64,000 bases of DNA from a bacterium (GTDB taxonomy: Bacteria > Zixibacteria > MSB-5A5 > CAIYYT01): positions 62,001-126,000 of the forward strand of contig JADJGC010000024.1 in the NCBI GenBank assembly GCA_016708315.1, in the 5' to 3' direction. This document shows positions 52,377 to 61,068 of this stretch, piece after piece (the first letter of the stretch is position 1; each line of letters begins with the position of its first letter). The position numbers and the translations under genes were made by a program. Below the pieces are notes generated by a model. The model saw nothing but the letters and a program-made list of their open reading frames with translations, was not told where the DNA came from and did not search any database.

Positions 52377-54521
52377 ATGAAGCAGGTACTGCAATACCCG
52401 CGCAAGGATGGCTTGCTCACCGAGGACTGCTCGCTGCCATCGTGCAAACCCAACGGCATCGTTGTTGACAATCGCTTTTCGCTGATTTCGCCCGGCACCG
52501 AACGTGCCATTATCGATTTGGCGTCGCAGAGTCTTGCCGGCAAGGCGCGTTCACGTCCTGATCTCGTCAAGCAAGTGCTCGACAAAGTTCGTACTGAAGG
52601 CTTAATCAACACTCTCAACAAAGTCCGAGCCAAACTTAACTCACCGATTCCGCTCGGCTACAGTTCCAGCGGTGTTGTCGTTGAAACGGCTGCCGGTGTA
52701 CACGAATTCGCAGTCGGCGATCGCGTCGCTTGTGCCGGATTCGGCTACGCCTGCCACGCTGAGCAAATCTACGTGCCCAAGAATCTCGCAGTGCATCTTC
52801 CATCGACGCTTAGCCACCAGGAAGGCGCCTTCGTCACTCTCGGTGCAATCGCCCTCTGGGGTGTACGCCAGGCATCCGTTACGCTTGGCGAACGCGTCGC
52901 TGTGATCGGCCTTGGATTGCTTGGTCAAATAACCGTGCAGCTGCTGAAAGCAAGCGGCTGCCAGGTTATTGGCATCGATATCGATGAACAACGCCTGACA
53001 GAGACATCGCGCTTCGGGGCAGAACTTCTGGTCAACTCTGGTGACGACCTTGCGACCAAAGCAATCTCGCAATTCACCGATGGACTCGGCGTCGACTGTG
53101 TAATTATCACAGCCGCCACCAAATCCAATCAACCGATTGAATTTGCCGCCGAAATTTGCCGCGACCGTGGACGAGTTACGATAGTTGGCGATGTCGCAAT
53201 GGAGATTCCACGCAAACCGTTCTACAATAAAGAACTCTCGCTTAATCTCTCGCGCTCGTACGGTCCGGGACGCTATGATCCGAGCTACGAAGAGCAGGGC
53301 CACGACTACCCGATCGGCTATGTCCGCTGGGCGGAAAATCGCAACATGTGTTCATTCCTTGATCTCGTCGCCGAAGGCAAGGTCGATGTCAAGTCGTTGA
53401 TTACCGACACCTACGAAATCACTCGCGCTGCCGACGCGTTTGCGCGCATCGAATCCGAGAAGGTGCTCGGATTGCTGCTTAACTATGGCGAAGCCGTTGT
53501 CGAACGCAGACTACTGGTGTCCAATTCGCGCACCACTCACAATTCCGATACCATCACGATTGGATTTCTTGGCGCAGGAAACTTCTCGACCGGCGTCTTG
53601 ATGCCGGCACTTCAAGGCAATAAGGATTTCCACTTGCAATCACTCTATTCGGCGACGCCGCACAAGGCGCGCGCCGTTGCCGACCAATATCGATTCAACG
53701 GAATCGCTGAGTCCGAAAGCGGACTGCTGTCCGACTCGTCGCTTGATGCTGTGATGATCGCAACACCGCATAATCTACATGCGGCCCAGGTCGTGCAGGC
53801 ACTCAACAATGCGAAACACGTCTTCGTCGAGAAACCGTTGTGCCTCACGGCGGGCGAACTTGATAATATTCGAACTGCATATCAACTCTCAGGCACCACA
53901 CTGATGGTCGGATTCAACCGCCGCTATTCGACTTGCGCGAACAAGATCAAGAATCACTTGAGCACGCGAGTCAACCCGGTGATGTTCACCTACACCATCA
54001 ATGCCGGATACATCCCTAAACAAAACTGGATTCAGGACGATAACATTGGTGGCGGTCGCATTCTTGGCGAGGTTTGCCACTTCATCGACCTGATGACGAA
54101 TCTTCTCGGTGAGCGCGTGGCAACTGTCAGAACCGACTCCATCAAGGGCTCAAGGGGACAGTATCTGAGCGACGATAATATCGTGATTCATCTCACGATG
54201 ACAAATGGTTCAACGGGAGTTGTGGTTTATACGGCTATGGGTGACAAGTCATTTCCAAAAGAAACTCTCCAGATCTACTCCGATGGACAGGTACTCTCGA
54301 TGTTAGACTTCCGCGAACTTTCGCTCTTCGCCAACGGCAAGATGCGAACGCTCTATCGCGGTGCCATGAACAAAGGCTTCGACGCAGAGCTAGCCGAGTT
54401 CAGCCGCATGATTAAGTCGGGTCAAACTTCCGAAGAAGCTGAGTCATACTTCCATTCAACCGAAGCAACAATTGGCGCGCTCTATTCGCTGCAAACCGGC
54501 GATTCGGTGGCGCTCAACTAA
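52377..54521 (+). CDS. Two-domain oxidoreductase: zinc-type dehydrogenase fused to GFO/IDH/MocA domain
   Basis: 714 residues. The N-terminal 350 are an MDR-type dehydrogenase: GYSSSGVVVETAAGVHEFAVGDRV, ALWGVRQASVTLGERVAVIGLGLLGQ with the nucleotide loop, and DGLGVDCVIITA. The C-terminal half, from about residue 395, is a GFO/IDH/MocA oxidoreductase with NAD loop TIGFLGAGNFSTGVL and the catalytic EKPLCLT segment, plus GGRILGEVCHFIDLMTNLLG. Such fused proteins are common in exopolysaccharide loci and probably modify a sugar nucleotide; the substrate is not known. Confidence 0.88.
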   Translation: MKQVLQYPRKDGLLTEDCSLPSCKPNGIVVDNRFSLISPGTERAIIDLASQSLAGKARSRPDLVKQVLDKVRTEGLINTLNKVRAKLNSPIPLGYSSSGVVVETAAGVHEFAVGDRVACAGFGYACHAEQIYVPKNLAVHLPSTLSHQEGAFVTLGAIALWGVRQASVTLGERVAVIGLGLLGQITVQLLKASGCQVIGIDIDEQRLTETSRFGAELLVNSGDDLATKAISQFTDGLGVDCVIITAATKSNQPIEFAAEICRDRGRVTIVGDVAMEIPRKPFYNKELSLNLSRSYGPGRYDPSYEEQGHDYPIGYVRWAENRNMCSFLDLVAEGKVDVKSLITDTYEITRAADAFARIESEKVLGLLLNYGEAVVERRLLVSNSRTTHNSDTITIGFLGAGNFSTGVLMPALQGNKDFHLQSLYSATPHKARAVADQYRFNGIAESESGLLSDSSLDAVMIATPHNLHAAQVVQALNNAKHVFVEKPLCLTAGELDNIRTAYQLSGTTLMVGFNRRYSTCANKIKNHLSTRVNPVMFTYTINAGYIPKQNWIQDDNIGGGRILGEVCHFIDLMTNLLGERVATVRTDSIKGSRGQYLSDDNIVIHLTMTNGSTGVVVYTAMGDKSFPKETLQIYSDGQVLSMLDFRELSLFANGKMRTLYRGAMNKGFDAELAEFSRMIKSGQTSEEAESYFHSTEATIGALYSLQTGDSVALN

Positions 54522-54531
54522 GGGACACAAC

Positions 54532-55776
54532 ATGACGGCGACAAAGAAACTGCGGATTCTCTATATTAGCCACTACTTTCCGCCCGAAGTCAACGCTCCG
54601 GCGGTGCGCGTCTCGCAGTTCAGCCGCATCTGGAAAGAAATGGGCCACACGGTCACAGTGGCTACCGGGTTTCCGAATCATCCGCACGGCGTCATACCTC
54701 CCGAATATCGCGGTAAGATCTTCGACACCGAAAATCACGATGGCGTCAAGGTCCTGCGCAGCTATGTCTACGCCGCTCCAAACAAAGGCTTCGTGAAGCG
54801 AATACTGAATTTCTTGTCATTCATGCTGTCTGCAATTGTCTCGTGCATTTTCCGCTCGGGCAAGCAGGATATCGTCATCGCCACCTCGCCGCAGTTCTTC
54901 GTCGCAGTTGCGGGCTATGTCGTCAGCTTGTTCAAACGCGCGCCCTTCATTTTCGAAGTCCGCGATGTCTGGCCCGAAGAGATCGTTGCCGTTGGCGCAA
55001 TGAAGCGCGGAATAGTCATCAAGATACTCGAGAAGATAGAGATGTTCCTATACCGCCGCGCCGCCATGATCGTGGCTGTTGCGCAAGGCACAGTTGACAT
55101 TCTGACCCAGCGCGGTATTCCGGCAGACAAAATCGTGCTCGTACCCAATGGTGTCGATTTCGAGCGCTTCAGCCAGGCCGTCGACGATCACGAAGTTCGC
55201 GATCAACATGATCTTAACGGTCATTTTCTCGTGTCATACATCGGCACGCACGGTATGGCGCACAATCTCGGCACCGTCATCGGTGCTGCTAATCGCTTGC
55301 GCGCACGCGATGATATTCGCTTCCTGTTCGTCGGCGATGGCGCCGACAAGGAACATCTTGTCTCGACCAGCAACGATTTGAAACTCGACAACGTGACATT
55401 TGTGCCGCAGCAGGATCGCAACCGCATAGCGAAATACTATGCCGCGTCTGATCTGTGCCTGGTACCGTTGCGCAAAGCTGACCTTTTCACAAAGAACATT
55501 CCGTCGAAAATCTATGAAGTAATGGCTAGCGGCAAACCGATGCTGATTGGCGCCAAGGGCGAATCCAAAAATCTCGTCGAGAAGGCGCATGCCGGAATCG
55601 CCGTTGAGCCCGACAATGATCTCGATTTGAGCGAAAAAATCGCTTTGATGGCTGATGACCGCAAGCTCGCACAGCGGCTGGGTGAGAATGGCCGCGATTT
55701 TGCCCGCAAGAATTGCAGTCATCAAGACTTGGCTGTTAGATATCTCTCACACCTTAACGACTGCCTCACGACTTAG
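54532..55776 (+). CDS. Glycosyltransferase family 4, WbuB-like
   Basis: 414 residues. The start MTATKKLRILYISHYFPPE, then APAVRVSQFSRIW and GFPNHPHGVIPPEYRGK are characteristic of the WbuB-like group (often fucosamine- or GlcNAc-type donors). Middle: FEVRDVWPEEIVAVG. C-terminal: LFTKNIPSKIYEVMASGKPML. A hydrophobic stretch (RILNFLSFMLSAIVSCIF) may anchor it to the membrane. ATG 54532 is preceded by AAGGGA; the frame is open earlier but overlaps the previous gene. Confidence 0.9.
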   Translation: MTATKKLRILYISHYFPPEVNAPAVRVSQFSRIWKEMGHTVTVATGFPNHPHGVIPPEYRGKIFDTENHDGVKVLRSYVYAAPNKGFVKRILNFLSFMLSAIVSCIFRSGKQDIVIATSPQFFVAVAGYVVSLFKRAPFIFEVRDVWPEEIVAVGAMKRGIVIKILEKIEMFLYRRAAMIVAVAQGTVDILTQRGIPADKIVLVPNGVDFERFSQAVDDHEVRDQHDLNGHFLVSYIGTHGMAHNLGTVIGAANRLRARDDIRFLFVGDGADKEHLVSTSNDLKLDNVTFVPQQDRNRIAKYYAASDLCLVPLRKADLFTKNIPSKIYEVMASGKPMLIGAKGESKNLVEKAHAGIAVEPDNDLDLSEKIALMADDRKLAQRLGENGRDFARKNCSHQDLAVRYLSHLNDCLTT

Positions 55777-55788
55777 GCCGGTGATCCC

Positions 55789-57213
55789 ATGTTGCGCAAG
55801 AATATCGCACGATTCCGCAAAATCAATTTCTTGCTCGACAATTTCCTAACTCTTGCCGTTCTGGTGAGTTCAGTAGTCATCTACCACGCCATACGCGACT
55901 GGAATCATCAATTCGCGATTTCAGAACTGATCAGCTACCGGCACGCAACGTTGCTGCTGTTTGTCTTGAGCGCAGTGATCTACTTGCGCGGCGAACGTTA
56001 TGTGTATCGCCTCAAAGGTGTGCGTGACTTTGCCCGCGAGGCTGCAACGATCGTAACGTATTCCGGGGCGCTATTCGTTGCCGGTATCTACTTGCTCAAG
56101 TTCCCGGTTATCCCGCGAATGCAGTTTGCGATTTTGATTCTTCTCCAGTTCAGTGCGTTGTTCGCTCTGCGTTATACACTCTTGAAGACATTGCATCGCT
56201 ATCGCGCCCGCGGCTACAACCGCCAGCACGCGCTTGTCGTGGGAACACGCAATCGCGTTCGCGAAGTTGTTGATCAGATGATCGAACAGAAGCAATGGGG
56301 ATTGAAGGCGGTTGGAATCATATCGCTTGATACCGTCGATCTCAATAAGGCGCTGTATCGCTATCGCGACATTCCCTTGATCGGCTCGCTTGACAAACTG
56401 CCCGACTTGATTCGAGAGAATCACATTGACTATGTCTTCTTCACCGTGCCGGGGCGTCGTATCGACGACGTGCGCGAGGCGATGTTGATCTGCGAAGAGA
56501 TGGGCGTAATGGTCTGCATGCAGGCGGACTTTATTGAACTAACCGCGTCGCGCTATCAAGTATCTGAATTTGCCGGCAAACCGGCTATCGTCTACTCGCG
56601 CGAACCGGAGGTCACTACTGCCATTATGCTAAAAGCGATGCTCGACCGGGTAGCAGCCGTTTGTGGATTGCTGGCACTTTCTCCATTGTTGCTGTCAATT
56701 GCCGGGGCTGTTAAGCTCACTTCTCGTGGTCCGGTGTTTTTCGGACAGGAACGCTGCGGTCTGCATGGCAGACGCTTCAAGGTACTCAAGTTCCGTACCA
56801 TGGTACAAAACGCCGAGTCATTAAAAAAGGCGCTGGTTCATCTCAACGAGATGGACGGCCACGCATTCAAAATCAAGGACGATCCCCGGGTGACTCCGGT
56901 CGGCAAAGTCCTGCGCAAACTTTCGCTCGACGAACTTCCGCAGTTGTTCAATGTTGCCAAAGGCGAGATGTCGCTTGTGGGTCCGCGTCCGCCGTTGCCT
57001 GATGAAGTTCGTAACTATGACTTGTGGCAGCGCCGCAAATTGTCGATGAAGCCCGGCATTACCTGCTTGTGGCAGGTAGGCGACCGCAATGACTCCTCAT
57101 TCGATCAATGGATGCGACAGGATCTCGAGTATATCGATAACTGGTCGCTGATGCTCGACGCAAAGATTCTTCTACGTACCATTCCGGCAGTAATCAACGC
57201 TACCGGACGTTAA
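55789..57213 (+). CDS. Undecaprenyl-phosphate sugar phosphotransferase (WcaJ/WbaP type)
   Basis: Starts repeat-unit synthesis by moving a sugar-1-phosphate from a nucleotide sugar to undecaprenyl phosphate. The 474-residue protein has four N-terminal membrane segments, a central CoA-binding-like Rossmann domain (ALVVGTRNRVREVVDQMI), a further membrane segment (VCGLLALSPLLLSIAGAV) and the catalytic C-terminus FKVLKFRTMVQNAE, DELPQLFNVAKGEMSLVGPRPPLPDEV and KPGITCLWQV. All catalytic motifs are intact. It is the last gene of the operon in the window; no flippase, polymerase or Wzc kinase is nearby. Confidence 0.95.
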   Translation: MLRKNIARFRKINFLLDNFLTLAVLVSSVVIYHAIRDWNHQFAISELISYRHATLLLFVLSAVIYLRGERYVYRLKGVRDFAREAATIVTYSGALFVAGIYLLKFPVIPRMQFAILILLQFSALFALRYTLLKTLHRYRARGYNRQHALVVGTRNRVREVVDQMIEQKQWGLKAVGIISLDTVDLNKALYRYRDIPLIGSLDKLPDLIRENHIDYVFFTVPGRRIDDVREAMLICEEMGVMVCMQADFIELTASRYQVSEFAGKPAIVYSREPEVTTAIMLKAMLDRVAAVCGLLALSPLLLSIAGAVKLTSRGPVFFGQERCGLHGRRFKVLKFRTMVQNAESLKKALVHLNEMDGHAFKIKDDPRVTPVGKVLRKLSLDELPQLFNVAKGEMSLVGPRPPLPDEVRNYDLWQRRKLSMKPGITCLWQVGDRNDSSFDQWMRQDLEYIDNWSLMLDAKILLRTIPAVINATGR

Positions 57214-57267
57214 TCCGCGTTTTCCGCACAGTCTGAGATTTGATTTAGTTGGAGAAGCGCCTGATCG

Positions 57268-58146
57268 CTACGCGGACCAGTCGCCATCGATGATTGTGTA
57301 AGACATTCTGCCGCGAGTCTCGCAGAAATCCTTTAGCCCCAGAATATACGCATGCCACCCTTGCGTGAAGCCCTTGGTGTCTGTCTCAGGAGCAAAGCCG
57401 GAATGCTTGACAGTAACGCGCGTCTTCTCGCCGATGCGAAGCAGGTCCCATGTGACCAAATCCCCAGAAGGACCACCGGAGTAACGCCAGTCATATACGA
57501 GCTTCTTGTTCTCTACCAACTCCACAATTTTGAGCGAGCCATCGGGATTACCGGCAGAGTCTTTCCAACCGGTTAAATACTTGCCGTCCACTTGCGGGTC
57601 TACTTCGGCCTCGCCGGAAAACCAAACGCGCAAATCGCGCTGATCGGTGAGCGCCTTGAAAATCGCCGGAGGCAAAGCTTCGATGAATAACTCGCGTCGA
57701 ATCGTACCCTTGTCGAGCCGTGCATAATCGAGTCGATACGAAGGACGATTGACGTGAAGCAGCGACTGGAGATTGTAGAGATAAATCAGCCAGGCATCCA
57801 TCATCATCGAGTTGTCGGGAATCTTGTCGTGTGTTACAAGGAAATCGCAGAAATTCCGTTTCTCGTCGATCTGCCAGGTCACTTCCGACTGCGTACCGTT
57901 AATCGGCCAGGTGAATTTGATCAGCCGATTCGGGTCAAGCTCGGTGATACTGCCGACGATTTCCTTCTCGCGAAAAGTCGTAGCCGCGCAGTTCTCGCCT
58001 GACATGCGGATAGCGCCGCGAATCTTGAGATTGACCTCGCCTTTATTGCAGAACCATATCGAGAGCTTCAATGGATTGGTGATCGCATCGAATATCTTCG
58101 TCGGTTCAGCATCAATGCGAATTTTCATCCGCAATCGTCTCTTCAT
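57268..58146 (-). CDS. Tandem AHSA1/SRPBCC-domain protein
   Basis: 292 residues made of two successive START/Bet v 1-like domains of the AHSA1 group: the first (about 1-145) with AEPTKIFDAITNPLKLSIWF, the second (about 150-290) with LPPAIFKALTDQRDLRVWFSGEA and the C-terminal FTQGWHAYILGLKDFCETRG. They likely arose by duplication. Such domains bind hydrophobic ligands or partner proteins; function here unknown. Start ATG 58146 is chosen as the beginning of the domain; an earlier in-frame start at 58191 is open. Confidence 0.78.
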   Translation of the reverse strand: MKRRLRMKIRIDAEPTKIFDAITNPLKLSIWFCNKGEVNLKIRGAIRMSGENCAATTFREKEIVGSITELDPNRLIKFTWPINGTQSEVTWQIDEKRNFCDFLVTHDKIPDNSMMMDAWLIYLYNLQSLLHVNRPSYRLDYARLDKGTIRRELFIEALPPAIFKALTDQRDLRVWFSGEAEVDPQVDGKYLTGWKDSAGNPDGSLKIVELVENKKLVYDWRYSGGPSGDLVTWDLLRIGEKTRVTVKHSGFAPETDTKGFTQGWHAYILGLKDFCETRGRMSYTIIDGDWSA

Positions 58147-58201
58147 AACACCCATAGAAAGTAAATATACTCCATTGGCTTGGCATTGCAACAGGAAATG
58201 G

Positions 58202-58224
58202 AGAGTCCTTGCGACCGGGACTCT
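58202..58224. repeat. Small hairpin between pyruvate kinase and the AHSA1 gene
   Basis: AGAGTCC / GGACTCT with a 9-base loop. On the plus strand a T5 run follows five bases later; on the minus strand, the direction of both flanking genes, there is no T run. It may be a weak terminator or processing site after pyk, but support is thin. Confidence 0.3.
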
Positions 58225-58264
58225 GACTGTTTTTCGGTTGTCTGGTTGGACCTACATGTCGGGT

Positions 58265-59698
58265 CTACGATATCGCGTGAAGTTTCAGCATATTCGTGTC
58301 GCCATGGACATTGACCGGCGCCGACGCCACTATCACGACATTGTCGCCCTTCTTGACGATTCCGTCCTTTTTGAGGCTCCGTTCAACGTGGTTGATCATC
58401 TGATCGACCGACCGGAAATGCGGGACGAAACTCGGGAATACCCCGCGTAGCAGAGCCAACCGGTTCACGATGGCCCGGTGCGGCGTGAAGGCGATAATCG
58501 GAACAGACGCCTTCTCCTTGGAAAGCAATCGTGCTGACAGGCCGGATTGGGTAAAACAGGCGATCAGACGGGCATCGATTTCCTGAGCCATAGAAATAGC
58601 CGCTTCCGCGATTGCCACCGGGAACTCGCAGGCGGGTTTGCCGACGAAATTGAATACCGGCTCGAAACGGCTCTTCATTCGCGATTCGGTTGTATGGACG
58701 ATCCTCGCCATCTGCGCAACCACCTCGACCGGATACTGTCCCGAAGCTGTCTCGCCCGAAAGCATCACGCAGTCGGTACCGTCAAGAATGGCATTGGCGA
58801 CATCGGACACTTCGGCACGGGTCGGCGTGATGTTTTGCGTCATCGATTCCAGCATTTGCGTTGCCGTGATCACCGGTTTGTGCATCTCGTTAGCCGTAGT
58901 GATGATCGTTTTCTGAATCATCGGAACTTCGTCAAGCGGCATCTCCACACCGAGATCACCGCGCGCTACCATGATAGCGTCAGCGGCTTCGACAATTTCG
59001 GACAGCTTCTTGATCGCTTGCGGCTTCTCCAGTTTCGCGATTACAGGCGTATCGTAGCCGCGCTTGGCGATCTCTTTCTTAAGCTGAATCACATCTGCGG
59101 CTGACCGAACAAATGATAGCGCAATCCAATCGACTCCTTCTTCCAGACCAAAAGCGAGGTCTTTCAGATCCTTCTTGGTAAGCGACGGAAGTGTCAACGT
59201 CGAATGGGGCAGATTGATTCCCTTGTGCTCTTTAAGCAATCCGCCTTTGATGACTGTCGCCTTGGTAGACTCGTGGCCCGATTCGAGTACTTGCAGTCGG
59301 ATCATTCCATCGTCGATGAAAATCAAATCTCCTGGTTTGAGATCGGGAATCAAGTTCGCCGGTGAGGCCGAAATCATCTGGGAATTCCCGAGGATATCGT
59401 GAGCCACAACGGTCAGTGTTGATCCGGTTTCGATCCTGACCGCGCCATCAGCGACGCGGCCAACACGAATCTTCGGCCCCGAAAGGTCCTGAAGAATGGC
59501 AATCGGCTGGCCCAGCTTGCGCGAGACTTTGCGGACGCGGGAAATCAACAATTTGTGGAAGTCGTGCGTGCCGTGAGAGAAATTGAGGCGGGCAACCGCC
59601 ATGCCGTGGCGGGCAAGTTGCTCTATCGTGCGCTCGTCAGAGCTGGATGGCCCGAGCGTACAGATGATCTTAGTCGAGTCGGAATTATTTAGTTTCAT
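58265..59698 (-). CDS. pyk: Pyruvate kinase
   Basis: PEP plus ADP to pyruvate plus ATP. The 477-residue protein has KIICTLGPSSSDERTIEQL, the substrate segment ARLNFSHGTHD, the effector/metal domain loop, the active-site MVARGDLGVEMPLDEVPMIQK and the SGETASGQYP segment. It is full length, including the C-terminal allosteric domain. ATG 59698 is chosen because family similarity begins there. It follows the PorV-like gene by 59 bases in the same direction. Confidence 0.97.
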   Translation of the reverse strand: MKLNNSDSTKIICTLGPSSSDERTIEQLARHGMAVARLNFSHGTHDFHKLLISRVRKVSRKLGQPIAILQDLSGPKIRVGRVADGAVRIETGSTLTVVAHDILGNSQMISASPANLIPDLKPGDLIFIDDGMIRLQVLESGHESTKATVIKGGLLKEHKGINLPHSTLTLPSLTKKDLKDLAFGLEEGVDWIALSFVRSAADVIQLKKEIAKRGYDTPVIAKLEKPQAIKKLSEIVEAADAIMVARGDLGVEMPLDEVPMIQKTIITTANEMHKPVITATQMLESMTQNITPTRAEVSDVANAILDGTDCVMLSGETASGQYPVEVVAQMARIVHTTESRMKSRFEPVFNFVGKPACEFPVAIAEAAISMAQEIDARLIACFTQSGLSARLLSKEKASVPIIAFTPHRAIVNRLALLRGVFPSFVPHFRSVDQMINHVERSLKKDGIVKKGDNVVIVASAPVNVHGDTNMLKLHAIS

Positions 59699-59757
59699 AC
59701 CCGACAAGTGAGCAATTTCGGATTCAAGTGTCAAGATTTAACACTTGTCGTAGACTG

Positions 59758-60891
59758 CTACTTAATGCGCAAATTCAGACCGGCAATCAGCTCAGTAATC
59801 CTCGCCTCTTCGCGGCTCGACAACTCGCTGTTAAACAGTGTCAGATACAGGTTCGCAGGTCCGAATTCGACTTCAGTCCCGAAATTCAGGAATATTTGTT
59901 CGAATTCGGCATAATAATCGGGCACATCCCGATACATCGCACCGACATTCAAATGAATCATGTTTCGGTCGTTCCTACTATACAGCGGCAGATGTATTCC
60001 GCCGCCGATCTGATAGAGCTTCTCGTCGTCATAATACGACGACTCGATGAAATAGTACTTAAAATCGACCGAAGCCAGATCGCGATAGACTGCCCCCACT
60101 CCCAGTTCTGCCGGAATCTTGACACTGCGTTCACCTGAATTTGTGAAACCGAGGTCCTCTTTGAGACCATAGTCTTCACCGCTCTTAAGCGATACGGCAA
60201 GGCGCATTTCTCCGAGTTGTTTGGTCAGGCCGAGCTGGAATAGCAGAAAGCGTTGGTCATCGCTAATGTCGACGATGTGAAACAAATTGTCCCGATAGTC
60301 GAGGCTGTAATTCAAGGCATGTACTGCAAAACCGAATCGCAAGTCGCTGTAGATGCGAAAGGCGATCGCGGCTGACAACTGCGTCAACTGCGTTTCCGAC
60401 TCAACATAAACTGTCCGTCCAGTCGGGCCTTCGTAACCGATCTCAGCGTAGCGAATCGAGTGAGCAAAATCCCTGATGCGCGAAAGCGCCAATCCTCCAG
60501 TGAACTTTTCGTTGACTCTAATAGACTGACTAATCGTGCCAAAACTCGCATCAGGGCTCAAGTAGCGGCTTTCGTCCTGTGATCTGCCCAGCTCACCGTC
60601 AATGTAGACTTCCCAGCGATTGTGAGAGAAGAGATTTGCCGGATTGACCAGCAATGCCTGCGCACCATTGAGGAATGCGACACCTTCTCCGCCGCGGCTG
60701 TATGCGCCGGCACCCATGAATTTCATCGACAGATGAGAATGGCTGAATCCGGTGGCAAACTCATGCCACGGGTACGACGGTCCGCCGACCTTCGCCTGAC
60801 CCGAAGCCGTCGATGCTCCAGCCATTGTGAAACTCAAGACGACTGCAACAACGAGCCACCATTTGGACGAATTGAAGATTTGTGCTTTCAA
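59758..60891 (-). CDS. PorV/PorQ-like outer membrane protein
   Basis: 377 residues with a signal peptide (WWLVVAVVLSFTMAGASTASGQA) and features of the UPF0164/PorV-like group common in FCB bacteria: SMKFMGAGAYSRGGEGVAFLNGAQALLVNPANLF near the N-terminus, then about a dozen amphipathic strands and the end ITELIAGLNLRIK. PorV proteins work in type IX secretion, but others of the same fold have unrelated roles, so I call only the fold. A hairpin and promoter lie upstream. Confidence 0.7.
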   Translation of the reverse strand: MKAQIFNSSKWWLVVAVVLSFTMAGASTASGQAKVGGPSYPWHEFATGFSHSHLSMKFMGAGAYSRGGEGVAFLNGAQALLVNPANLFSHNRWEVYIDGELGRSQDESRYLSPDASFGTISQSIRVNEKFTGGLALSRIRDFAHSIRYAEIGYEGPTGRTVYVESETQLTQLSAAIAFRIYSDLRFGFAVHALNYSLDYRDNLFHIVDISDDQRFLLFQLGLTKQLGEMRLAVSLKSGEDYGLKEDLGFTNSGERSVKIPAELGVGAVYRDLASVDFKYYFIESSYYDDEKLYQIGGGIHLPLYSRNDRNMIHLNVGAMYRDVPDYYAEFEQIFLNFGTEVEFGPANLYLTLFNSELSSREEARITELIAGLNLRIK

Positions 60892-60904
60892 AATAGTCTC
60901 CCCT

Positions 60905-60921
60905 GCTCCGCTCAGCGGAGC
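60905..60921 (-). repeat. Perfect inverted repeat in the 5' leader of the PorV-like gene
   Basis: GCTCCGC-TGA-GCGGAGC on the minus strand: 7-bp arms, 3-base loop, directly upstream of the ribosome binding site GGGGAGA and downstream of the predicted -10 box, so it will be in the mRNA leader. It resembles in design the inverted repeat at 47638-47656. Confidence 0.55.
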
Positions 60922-60935
60922 TTTATTGATACTGC

Positions 60936-60964
60936 AAATAATGTATGCTATCAGGGCACGTCAA
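60936..60964 (-). promoter_or_regulatory. Promoter candidate for the PorV-like gene and pyk
   Basis: TTGACG (60964-60959), 17 bases, TTATTT (60941-60936) on the minus strand, with a leader of about 40 bases containing a perfect hairpin. Confidence 0.45.
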
Positions 60965-61031
60965 GCGAAAACGTCGACATTGGCAACTGCCACGCTGAAG
61001 CAACAAGTACGATCCTGCCCCGACTCGGAGA

Positions 61032-61060
61032 TTGACAGCATCTATCAACTATCGTAGATT
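61032..61060 (+). promoter_or_regulatory. Promoter of ligA
   Basis: TTGACA (61032-61037), 17 bases, TAGATT (61055-61060). The predicted transcription start falls at about 61066-61069, on or just before the ATG at 61069, so the ligA message may be leaderless. Confidence 0.6.
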
Positions 61061-61068
61061 TGAAGACT

